In this document: one piece after another, positions 34,172 to 41,696 of the stretch
How the letters are laid out: every line of letters begins with the position of its first letter
Position numbering within the stretch: position 1 is the stretch's first letter
NCBI GenBank assembly: GCA_002431395.1
Contig: DJEU01000025.1
Coordinates: 155,059 to 219,058, forward strand
Reading direction: 5' to 3'
Length of the DNA: 64,000 bases
Source of the DNA: Lachnoclostridium sp. UBA5890
GTDB taxonomy: Bacteria > Bacillota > Clostridia > Lachnospirales > Lachnospiraceae
The notes under the pieces: generated by a model
Seen by the model: the letters and a program-made list of their open reading frames with translations, nothing else
Database searches by the model: none
What the model was told of the DNA's origin: nothing
Made by a program: the position numbers and the translations under genes

Positions 34172-34645
34172 ATGGAAACACTGGAACAATGGCTTGTCAA
34201 AGAATTGACAAAAAGAAATGCTACGATAACAACTGCAGAGTCATGTACGGGAGGTTTGATCTCTGGGCGCATTGTAAATGCCAGTGGTGCTTCCGGCGTG
34301 TTTCACCAGGCATTTGTAACCTATTCCAATGAGGCGAAAAAATCCCTTCTTGGGGTAAAAGAAGAGACATTGGATACCGTAGGTGCTGTCAGTGAAGAAA
34401 CTGCCAGACAGATGGCAGAAGGAGCAGCAAAAGCCGCAAAAGCTGATGTGGCACTAAGTGCTACGGGAATTGCAGGCCCGGATGGTGGAACCGAAGAAAA
34501 ACCGGTTGGACTGGTTTATCTCGGTTGCTATTGTATGGGAAACACTTACGTGGAACGACATGTTTTTAAGGGAGACCGCAGCGAAGTACGTAATGCAGCC
34601 GTTGAAGCCGCATTGACTCTTGCAAAAAAAGCATTGAAGGAGTGA
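34172..34645 (+). CDS. pncC: Nicotinamide-nucleotide amidase (CinA C-terminal domain)
   Basis: A 157-residue stand-alone CinA C-terminal domain, the family that deamidates nicotinamide mononucleotide to recycle NAD. Diagnostic are TTAESCTGGLISGRIVNASG, the switch SNEAKKSLLGV and ATGIAGPDGGTEEKPVGLVY. The N-terminal molybdopterin-like half of full CinA is missing, as is common. I chose ATG 34172, eight bases after AAAGGATGG; ATG codons at 34139 and 34160 are alternatives. It fits between pgsA and a lipoprotein gene. Confidence 0.9.
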   Translation: METLEQWLVKELTKRNATITTAESCTGGLISGRIVNASGASGVFHQAFVTYSNEAKKSLLGVKEETLDTVGAVSEETARQMAEGAAKAAKADVALSATGIAGPDGGTEEKPVGLVYLGCYCMGNTYVERHVFKGDRSEVRNAAVEAALTLAKKALKE

Positions 34646-34650
34646 ATCCA

Positions 34651-35187
34651 ATGAAGCATTGGTTCTCTTTAGCGTGTATTTTGCTGGTGGCATTATGTTT
34701 GTCTTCTTGTTCGATGATTCCGTTTGAGGATACGTCCGATATGGATCTGACGCAGGAAGAGATTGATTCGGTGCAGGATACGACTCCTGCCGCAATTGCA
34801 ACTCCCAAAAAGCGCAATATAAAGACGATTTCGATCTATACGGTCGATACCGTCAACGAAGAACTTATGCCGATTTCTGTTCCTTTATACGATAATGAAG
34901 TAACTCCGGCATTTATTACCGATGAGGTGATAAGCAATCTGGAAGATACGATAAAAGTAACCGAACTTACGGTAGAACGGCGACAACTTTTTGTAACACT
35001 GGATTCTCACTACGCTCCGGTAAAGAATTGTTCGAAAAAATACGAGACCCTTGTGTTAGACTGTCTGGCAAACAGCCTTTTAGACAATCTTTCTTATGTA
35101 GATGATGTGATTTTCCGCTGTGACACGGGAGCTTATCATTCTGCAAACTACGATTTTGAGGAAAATGAGGTCTATCGCTCCAAATAA
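34651..35187 (+). CDS. Putative lipoprotein, weakly GerMN-like
   Basis: A 178-residue predicted lipoprotein with signal peptide and lipobox LSSC (Cys about 20). An upstream GTG overlapping the pncC stop is possible, but GGAG at 34637-34640 best fits ATG 34651. The mature part begins with an acidic, low-complexity stretch, then strand-rich sequence (TISIYTVDT, LTVERRQLFVTLDSHYA, LVLDCLANSLLDNL) that faintly recalls GerMN domains of spore-germination and cell-wall proteins. That link is weak. It sits inside the core-gene series, 22 bp before the flavoprotein gene. Confidence 0.7.
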   Translation: MKHWFSLACILLVALCLSSCSMIPFEDTSDMDLTQEEIDSVQDTTPAAIATPKKRNIKTISIYTVDTVNEELMPISVPLYDNEVTPAFITDEVISNLEDTIKVTELTVERRQLFVTLDSHYAPVKNCSKKYETLVLDCLANSLLDNLSYVDDVIFRCDTGAYHSANYDFEENEVYRSK

Positions 35188-35208
35188 ACGGAAAGCAGGA
35201 ACGAAACA

Positions 35209-36480
35209 TTGAAAAAATATGATGTGATCGTAGTCGGCGGCGGTGCTGCCGGCATGATGGCTGCGATTGCGGCAGCCAAAGAAGGTGCAAAGACCGCCTT
35301 ACTTGAAAAAAACGAAAAATTAGGAAAAAAAATATATATTACCGGAAAAGGACGCTGCAATCTCACGAACGCCTGTGAGACAGAAGAGTTCTTTTCTGCC
35401 GTCAATACCAATGCCAAATTTATGTATAGCAGTCTCTATACATTGACAAATTTTCAAACGATAGAATTGTTTCAGGAGTGGGGGCTTTCTACGAAAGTAG
35501 AACGTGGAAATCGTGTATTTCCGGTTTCTGATAAATCTTCCGACGTCATTCAATGTCTGGGAAAAGAGTGTAAACGAAGCGGCGTTGACATTCATCTGAA
35601 CACCCCCTGCCAGCAGATTTTATATGACCATGAGACAGCGTGTGCTGTGCGGACTGCCGATGAATTGTGGCAGGCAGACAGTATCATTCTGGCAACCGGC
35701 GGACTTTCGTATCCGTCTACCGGCTCTACCGGCGATGGCATCCGGTTTGCAAAGAAATCCGGCCACCGCATCGTTTCCTGCCGTCCGGCACTGGTTCCGA
35801 TGAATGTAAAAGAATCCGATGCCATGCAAATGCAGGGACTTTCTATGAAAAATGTAGAAATGACGTTTTATGTAGAAAAAGAGAACGGAAAAAAGCAGGA
35901 GATTTACCGCGGTTTCGGGGAAATGATGTTTACCCATTTTGGTATCACCGGTCCGATCGTACTTTCTGCTTCTCATGAAGTAGGAAAAAGGTTGGAAAAT
36001 GACAAGATTTATGCTATACTAGATTGTAAGCCTGCGTTATCTGATGAAAAATTAGATAAACGCCTGGTGCGGGACTTTGAAGAAAGCCCGAATACTTCTT
36101 TGAAAAACTGCCTTGGGAAACTACTTCCGAAAAGTATGATTCCTGTCGTGTTAAAACGTACTTCGCTGAATGGCGGGGCGGCAGTAAATCAAATTACCAA
36201 AACAGAAAGACACCGCCTTGTGTCGGAGATCAAAGGGATGCGTTTTACGATTCTGTCACTGCGTGACTGGAAGGAAGCGATTATCACCTCCGGCGGCGTA
36301 TCCGTCAAAGACATTGATCCTTCTACGATGGAGAGCAAAAAAATCAAAAAATTGTATTTTGCCGGAGAAATGATCGATGTCGATGCGATGACAGGCGGCT
36401 ACAATTTACAGATTGCCTGGTCCACCGGTTATCTTGCCGGAAGATCCGCAGCTGAAAAATCAAAAGAAAGAAAGGAATAA
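35209..36480 (+). CDS. HI0933-family FAD/NAD(P)-dependent flavoprotein (YhiN-like)
   Basis: A 423-residue flavoprotein of the HI0933/YhiN family, probable oxidoreductases of unknown substrate. The dinucleotide fold VIVVGGGAAGMMAAIAAAK begins at residue 5, followed by the family phrase KIYITGKGRCNLTNAC, ILATGGLSYPSTGSTGDG, and the C-terminal YFAGEMIDVDAMTGGYNLQ. The start is TTG at 35209, supported by AGGAAC spacing and by the family N terminus. It runs directly into cmk (7 bp gap). Confidence 0.9.
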   Translation: MKKYDVIVVGGGAAGMMAAIAAAKEGAKTALLEKNEKLGKKIYITGKGRCNLTNACETEEFFSAVNTNAKFMYSSLYTLTNFQTIELFQEWGLSTKVERGNRVFPVSDKSSDVIQCLGKECKRSGVDIHLNTPCQQILYDHETACAVRTADELWQADSIILATGGLSYPSTGSTGDGIRFAKKSGHRIVSCRPALVPMNVKESDAMQMQGLSMKNVEMTFYVEKENGKKQEIYRGFGEMMFTHFGITGPIVLSASHEVGKRLENDKIYAILDCKPALSDEKLDKRLVRDFEESPNTSLKNCLGKLLPKSMIPVVLKRTSLNGGAAVNQITKTERHRLVSEIKGMRFTILSLRDWKEAIITSGGVSVKDIDPSTMESKKIKKLYFAGEMIDVDAMTGGYNLQIAWSTGYLAGRSAAEKSKERKE

Positions 36481-36487
36481 AGGAGTT

Positions 36488-37147
36488 ATGAATATCGCTC
36501 TCGACGGCCCGGCAGGAGCAGGGAAAAGTTCGATCGCCAAATTGGTGGCAAAAAAATTATCATTTGTTTACTTGGATACCGGTGCAATGTACCGTACCAT
36601 CGCACTGTATGTATTGAAAAACCAGATTGCGCCATCTGACGAAGCGGCAGTTGTCGCCAGACTGGATGACATTGAGATCACGTTATCCCATGAAAATGGA
36701 GAACAGCAGATTTTTCTGAACGGAGAAAATGTTTCGAAAGAAATCCGCAAGGAAGAAGTAGGAAAGACGGCTTCCACTGTGGCAAAATATGGAAAAGTCC
36801 GTGAGAAACTGGTTTCTCTGCAGCAAAAGATTGCTTCCGAAAACGACGTGATCATGGATGGAAGAGATATTGGAACGGTCGTACTTCCGAATGCAGAAGT
36901 AAAAATCTATCTGACCGCCAGCTCCAGAGTGCGTGCGGAGCGCCGTTATAAGGAATTGCAGGAAAAAGGAGAGACCTGTGATCTGGATCAGATTGAAAAA
37001 GACATCATTCTCCGCGATGAGCAGGATATGAATCGTGAAATTTCACCACTTCGTCAGGCAGACGATGCGGTTTTGGTCGATTCTTCCGATATGTCCATCG
37101 AAGAAGTGGTAAATTGTCTGATCGACATTGTCGAAAAAGCAAAATAA
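36488..37147 (+). CDS. cmk: Cytidylate kinase
   Basis: Cmk phosphorylates CMP and dCMP with ATP. The 219 residues start MNIALDGPAGAGKSS (P-loop about 7-15), then YLDTGAMYRTIALY, MDGRDIGTVVLP, and the LID-region SSRVRAERRYKEL. The start ATG 36488 follows AAAGGAG at 36479-36485; the longer frame upstream lies in the flavoprotein gene. It forms the familiar cmk-ispH-rpsA block. Confidence 0.96.
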   Translation: MNIALDGPAGAGKSSIAKLVAKKLSFVYLDTGAMYRTIALYVLKNQIAPSDEAAVVARLDDIEITLSHENGEQQIFLNGENVSKEIRKEEVGKTASTVAKYGKVREKLVSLQQKIASENDVIMDGRDIGTVVLPNAEVKIYLTASSRVRAERRYKELQEKGETCDLDQIEKDIILRDEQDMNREISPLRQADDAVLVDSSDMSIEEVVNCLIDIVEKAK

Positions 37148-37168
37148 AAATGGAACGCAGGAGAGATT

Positions 37169-38044
37169 ATGAACGTATCACTTGCCAAAACAGCCGGCTT
37201 TTGTTTCGGCGTCAAACGTGCCGTCGATATGGCATACACCGAAGCGGCAAAAGGAAAACCGGTTTACACCCTGGGACCGATCATTCACAATGAAGAGGTG
37301 GTTGCGGATCTGAATCAGAAAGGAGTTCTTGCCCTGAGCGAAGAAGAACTTTTTTCCGGGAAATATCCACTTGAGGATGCTACTGTCATCATTCGTTCCC
37401 ATGGGATATCCAAAGAAATTTACACAAAATTGGAAAATTTGAGTGCCAATATCGTGGATTGTACCTGCCCTTTTGTAAAAAAAATTCATACAACAGTTGA
37501 AAAATATGCAGAAAAAGGGTATGATATTGTCATTATAGGCAGCAAAGCCCATCCCGAGGTGCAGGGTATCCTCGGATGGTGCGAAGGGCACGGAAAAGCC
37601 CTTGAAACCGAGGAAGAAGCGCTGAATTTTACCTTAGATGATACGACAAAAAAAGTGTGTATTGTCGCCCAAACGACATTTAATTACAAAAAATTTAAAG
37701 ATTTAGTTGAAATTCTTTCAAAAAAAGGTTATGATATAATTGCTGTGAATACTATATGCAATGCCACCGCTGAGAGACAAAAAGAAGCTGAGGAGTTAGC
37801 AGCTGTTTCGGATGCGATGATTGTTATAGGCGGGAAAAACAGTTCAAATTCCAGAAAGTTATTTGAAATCAGTAAAAATCAGTGTGAAAACACTTATTTT
37901 ATACAGACATTAGAAGATTTGAATCTGGAGCAGATTCAATTTTCGTCAAGCCTAGGTATTACTGCAGGGGCATCCACCCCAAAAAACATTATTCAGGAGG
38001 TTCTAGAGGCATGTCAGAAGAAAGAAGTTTTGAGGAATTATTAA
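37169..38044 (+). CDS. ispH: 4-hydroxy-3-methylbut-2-enyl diphosphate reductase IspH
   Basis: IspH is the last enzyme of the MEP isoprenoid pathway, reducing HMBPP with a [4Fe-4S] cluster. The 291 residues show the three ligand cysteines in AGFCFGVKRAV (Cys12), VDCTCPFVKKIH and NTICNATAERQ, plus the catalytic EVQG segment (HPEVQGILGW). The 3' end overlaps the start of rpsA by 34 bases in a different frame, so this is not the IspH-S1 fusion found in other clostridia but a near miss of it. Confidence 0.96.
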   Translation: MNVSLAKTAGFCFGVKRAVDMAYTEAAKGKPVYTLGPIIHNEEVVADLNQKGVLALSEEELFSGKYPLEDATVIIRSHGISKEIYTKLENLSANIVDCTCPFVKKIHTTVEKYAEKGYDIVIIGSKAHPEVQGILGWCEGHGKALETEEEALNFTLDDTTKKVCIVAQTTFNYKKFKDLVEILSKKGYDIIAVNTICNATAERQKEAEELAAVSDAMIVIGGKNSSNSRKLFEISKNQCENTYFIQTLEDLNLEQIQFSSSLGITAGASTPKNIIQEVLEACQKKEVLRNY

Positions 38045-39108
38045 AAGAGGAATCATCAGTAACAATCCATAATGGTGCGATTGTAGAAGGGACAGTTATC
38101 AGCGTTAATGAGAATGAAATTATCTTGAATATCAGATATAAAGCAGATGGTATCTTGACAAAAAGCGAATACAGCAATAATCCGGATGTTGATTTGACAA
38201 AAGAAGTTAAAGTTGATGATAAGCTCACTGTAAAGGTTCTAAAAGTAAATGACGGAGAAGGTCAGGTTCTTCTTACTTACAAGAGATTGCAGCAGGATAA
38301 GATGAACAAAGTGTTCGAAGAAGCGATGGAAAGCGGTGAAGTTCTGAAAGGAACAGTAACAGCAGCATTGAAAGGCGGCTTGAGCGTTTCTTACGGAGAA
38401 GGCCGTGTATTCATCCCGGCTAGTCTTGTATCCGACGTATATGAGAAAGATCTTTCCAAATACGAAGGACAGGAAATTGAGTTCGTTCTTACGGAGGTAA
38501 ATCCTCGCAAGAGAAGAATCATCGGTGACCGCAAACAGCTCATCGTTGCACAGAAGAAAGAGGCGCAGGAAGCACTTCTTGCTCGTATTGAAGTAGGTAT
38601 GATGGTAGAAGGTACTGTAAAGAATCTTACCGATTTTGGTGCATTCATCGATCTCGGCGGAGCAGATGGTCTTCTTCACATCTCTGAAATGAGCTGGGGA
38701 CGTGTAGACGATCCTAAGAAATTGTTCAAAGTTGGCGACAAAGTAGAAGTTATGATCAAAGACATTTCCGGTACAAAGATTGCCCTTACGATGAAATTGG
38801 ATTCCAACAATCCATGGAAAAACGCATCTGAGAAATACGAAAAAGGACAGGTTGTTACAGGAAAAGTTGCCCGCATGACCGATTTTGGTGCATTTGTTGA
38901 ATTGGAAGAGGGAATTGATGCTCTTCTTCATGTATCTCAGATTTCCATCGATCATGTAGAAAAACCATCTGACGTATTGAGCGTTGGACAGGAAGTTACT
39001 GCAAAAATCGTTGACTTCAACGAAGAAGCAAAGAAAATCAGCCTGAGCATCAAAGCTCTTGAGATTGAAAAACAGAACGAGGATGCTGCGGAAGAAGACG
39101 CAGAATAA
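38011..39108 (+). CDS. rpsA: S1 RNA-binding-domain protein, Firmicute 30S S1 homologue
   Basis: A 365-residue protein of four S1 domains: about 17-90, 109-180, 193-265 and 278-350; the last two carry the canonical TDFGAF(I/V)(D/E)L motif. Gram-positive S1-like proteins of this size assist translation or RNA turnover and are not always ribosome-bound. The N terminus MSEERSFEELLKEE and acidic tail are typical. AGGAGG at 37995-38000 fixes the start inside ispH, giving a 34-base overlap. cheR follows 27 bp downstream. Confidence 0.94.
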   Translation: MSEERSFEELLKEESSVTIHNGAIVEGTVISVNENEIILNIRYKADGILTKSEYSNNPDVDLTKEVKVDDKLTVKVLKVNDGEGQVLLTYKRLQQDKMNKVFEEAMESGEVLKGTVTAALKGGLSVSYGEGRVFIPASLVSDVYEKDLSKYEGQEIEFVLTEVNPRKRRIIGDRKQLIVAQKKEAQEALLARIEVGMMVEGTVKNLTDFGAFIDLGGADGLLHISEMSWGRVDDPKKLFKVGDKVEVMIKDISGTKIALTMKLDSNNPWKNASEKYEKGQVVTGKVARMTDFGAFVELEEGIDALLHVSQISIDHVEKPSDVLSVGQEVTAKIVDFNEEAKKISLSIKALEIEKQNEDAAEEDAE

Positions 39109-39135
39109 TAAATTCGACTGAGGTTTTGAATAGGT

Positions 39136-39915
39136 ATGCTAGATGAGTATGAAGGATTTAAAAAAGATTTTTTGCTATTATCCGGAATTGACTTAAACTC
39201 TTACAAAGAAACTCAGATGAAACGGCGTATTCTCAGTTTTATGGGAAGACATCGGTGTGAAAACTTAGTGGTGTTTTTTCAGTTGTTAAAAAGAGACCGC
39301 GAGGTATATAATGCATTTATTACATATCTCACAATAAATGTGTCCGAGTTTTATCGCAATCCGGCCCAGTGGAAAACATTGGAAAGCATTATCATTCCGC
39401 ACATTATGAAACATTCCGGATCCGGTATCCGGGTGTGGAGTGCCGCTTGCTCTACGGGAGATGAACCGTATTCGCTGGCTATGGTTCTCAGTGAGTTCTA
39501 TCCATTGGAACGCATCGAGATCATCGCTACCGATATGGACAAAGAAGTGTTAGACAAGGCCAAACAGGGTTGTTATCACGAAAAGAGTTTGAAATCGCTT
39601 CCGGAAAAGTATCAAAAAAGATTTTTTGAAAAAACGGACTCCGGATATTATCAGGTGTCTGATTCTTTGAAACGATGCATTACCTTTCGAGAACATAATC
39701 TGTTAAAAGATACGTATCCCGGAAACCTTGATTTGGTTGTGTGCAGAAACGTTTTGATTTATTTTACCGAAGAGGCAAAAGATCGAATATACAAAGGCAT
39801 TTCGCAATCATTAAAAAAAGATGGTGTGCTTTTTGTAGGAAGTACCGAGCAGATTATAGGTTCGGATGTTTATGGTTTGGAAACCTTTCAATCATTTTTT
39901 TATAAAAAAATTTGA
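39136..39915 (+). CDS. cheR: CheR-type protein-glutamate methyltransferase
   Basis: A 259-residue complete CheR, which methylates glutamates of chemoreceptors with SAM. The N-terminal helical domain (about 5-75) and the catalytic domain are both present: LTINVSEFYRNPAQW, VWSAACSTGDEPYSLAM (SAM site) and LDLVVCRNVLIYFTEEA. No other chemotaxis gene lies in the window, so it is an orphan attached to the end of the rpsA operon. That position recurs in some Lachnospiraceae as far as I recall. It may serve a distant chemotaxis cluster. Confidence 0.9.
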   Translation: MLDEYEGFKKDFLLLSGIDLNSYKETQMKRRILSFMGRHRCENLVVFFQLLKRDREVYNAFITYLTINVSEFYRNPAQWKTLESIIIPHIMKHSGSGIRVWSAACSTGDEPYSLAMVLSEFYPLERIEIIATDMDKEVLDKAKQGCYHEKSLKSLPEKYQKRFFEKTDSGYYQVSDSLKRCITFREHNLLKDTYPGNLDLVVCRNVLIYFTEEAKDRIYKGISQSLKKDGVLFVGSTEQIIGSDVYGLETFQSFFYKKI

Positions 39916-39925
39916 TGGATGCTAG

Positions 39926-39955
39926 AAGCCACCCTTGTTTTTAGGGTGGCTTTCT
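39926..39955 (+). terminator. Terminator after cheR
   Basis: AAGCCACCCT (39926-39935) pairs perfectly with AGGGTGGCTT (39943-39952), loop TGTTTTT, followed by TCTAT. The T tract is short. It ends the long operon begun at 30.7 kb. Confidence 0.75.
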
Positions 39956-39987
39956 ATCCGAATAAAGCTAGTTAAAGGAGAATTCAA

Positions 39988-40989
39988 ATGGAAAAAGTTG
40001 TTATTGCATTGGATGCAATGGGCGGAGATTACGCACCGGAGCAGACAGTTAAAGGCGCTGTAGAAGCAGTTAATTCAAGTGATGAGATCCATGTTATCCT
40101 TGTAGGAAAACAGGACATGATTGCGAAGGAACTTGAAAAATACGAATATGCCAAAGAGGATATTGAAGTAGTACATGCCTCTGAATTTATTGATATGGGA
40201 GATGTCCCAACCGTTGCGATCAAAGATAAAAAGGATTCTTCTTTAGTTGTTGCGATGAAACTTGTGAGGGAAGGCAAAGCCGACGCATTGGTTTCTGCCG
40301 GAAGCACCGGAGCAGTATTGGTAGGCGGTCAGCTTGTCGTTGGTCGTTTGAAGGGAATCAAACGTCCTCCATTGGCTCCGTTTATTCCTACCACAAAGGG
40401 ATTTTCTCTTTTGATCGACTGTGGTGCCAACGTAGATGCCAGACCGGAACATTTGGTGCAGTTTGCGCAGATGGGTTCTATTTACTATGAAAATGTTATG
40501 GGCAAAAAAAATCCTACGGTCGCTCTGTTAAATATCGGAACCGAAGAAGAAAAGGGAAATCAGCTTGTAAAAGATACCAAACCATTGATGAAAGAGTGTA
40601 AAAATATCAATTACATCGGCAGCGTGGAGGCACGCGAACTGGTAAGCGGCGCAGCAGATGTTATTGTCTGCGAAGCATTTGTCGGAAATGTTGTATTGAA
40701 ATTCTTTGAAGGATTAGCTTTGACATTATTTGGAAGCCTGAAAGAAGGGTTGATGTCCAGTACGAGAACAAAACTGGGGGCACTTCTTGTAAAACCGGCT
40801 TTGAAGGGATTGAAAAATCAATTTGACACAAGCAGTCAGGGTGGTGCTCCTTTACTCGGCTTAAAAGGACTTGTCGTAAAAGCACATGGAAATTCCAGCA
40901 GCAAGGAAATTGAAATTGCATTAAAGCAGTGCATCTCCTTTAAAAAGCAGAAAATAAACGAAAAAATCAAAGAAAGTATATGTGATTAA
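39988..40989 (+). CDS. plsX: Phosphate acyltransferase PlsX
   Basis: PlsX turns acyl-ACP into acyl phosphate for phospholipid synthesis. The 333-residue chain has VIALDAMGGDYAPEQTVKGA, DALVSAGSTGAVL, LIDCGANVDARPEHL and GFSLLIDCG, all family hallmarks. The start follows AAAGGAG at 39973-39980. In most Firmicutes acpP lies between plsX and rnc; here rnc begins one base after the plsX stop. Confidence 0.97.
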   Translation: MEKVVIALDAMGGDYAPEQTVKGAVEAVNSSDEIHVILVGKQDMIAKELEKYEYAKEDIEVVHASEFIDMGDVPTVAIKDKKDSSLVVAMKLVREGKADALVSAGSTGAVLVGGQLVVGRLKGIKRPPLAPFIPTTKGFSLLIDCGANVDARPEHLVQFAQMGSIYYENVMGKKNPTVALLNIGTEEEKGNQLVKDTKPLMKECKNINYIGSVEARELVSGAADVIVCEAFVGNVVLKFFEGLALTLFGSLKEGLMSSTRTKLGALLVKPALKGLKNQFDTSSQGGAPLLGLKGLVVKAHGNSSSKEIEIALKQCISFKKQKINEKIKESICD

Positions 40990-40990
40990 A

Positions 40991-41680
40991 ATGACGAAAA
41001 AAGATCTCTCAAAATTTGAGGAAAAAATCGGTTATCGATTTCAGGAGAAAGATTTGCTGCAAAACGCATTGACACACAGTTCCTATGCCAATGAAAAGCA
41101 TCTGCCTTATGAGAAAAATAATGAACGTCTCGAGTTTTTAGGCGATGCGGTACTCGAACTTGTCAGCAGTGATTTTATCTTTCATGAGCAGGCAACTGCG
41201 ATGGAAGGAAAAATGAGTAAATTCCGCGCAAGCCTTGTGTGTGAAAGAAGTCTGGCGCAGAGTGCCAGAGAAATCGACCTTGGTTCTTACCTGTTTTTAG
41301 GAAAAGGCGAAGCGGCCACAGGCGGTGCCGGACGGGATTCGATTTTGTCCGATGCGTTTGAAGCCGTGATCGGTGCCATTTATCTCGATGCCGGAATGGA
41401 AGAGGCTTCGCGGTTCATTCATCAGTATGTTCTTTCGGACATTGAACACAAAACGCTCTTTTATGACAGCAAAACCATTTTACAGGAAATGGTACAAAGT
41501 CATGGTACCAACACGCTATGTTACCATTTATTGGAAGAAAAAGGACCGGATCACTGCAAGGAATTTGTGATCTCCTGTTGTCTTGGTGACCGTCAGCTTG
41601 GAGTCGGAACCGGACGCAGTAAAAAACTGGCAGAGCAGGAAGCTGCCTATCAGGCCATATTAGCATTAAGAAATAAATAA
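40991..41680 (+). CDS. rnc: Ribonuclease III
   Basis: RNase III cuts double-stranded RNA in rRNA and mRNA maturation. The 229 residues have the nuclease domain with signature ERLEFLGDAVLEL (about 42-54) and DAFEAVIGAIYLDAG, then a dsRNA-binding domain (about 155-226). I used ATG 40991, one base after the plsX stop; a GTG at 40982 overlapping plsX would add three residues. The ribosome site is weak, so translation is probably coupled to plsX. smc follows 16 bp later. Confidence 0.95.
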   Translation: MTKKDLSKFEEKIGYRFQEKDLLQNALTHSSYANEKHLPYEKNNERLEFLGDAVLELVSSDFIFHEQATAMEGKMSKFRASLVCERSLAQSAREIDLGSYLFLGKGEAATGGAGRDSILSDAFEAVIGAIYLDAGMEEASRFIHQYVLSDIEHKTLFYDSKTILQEMVQSHGTNTLCYHLLEEKGPDHCKEFVISCCLGDRQLGVGTGRSKKLAEQEAAYQAILALRNK

Positions 41681-41696
41681 GGAATGGTATAACGGA

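Noticed and set aside
37169..39108. IspH-S1 fusion protein
   Set aside because: The two genes are in different frames and ispH has its own stop at 38042-38044; rpsA has its own ribosome site.
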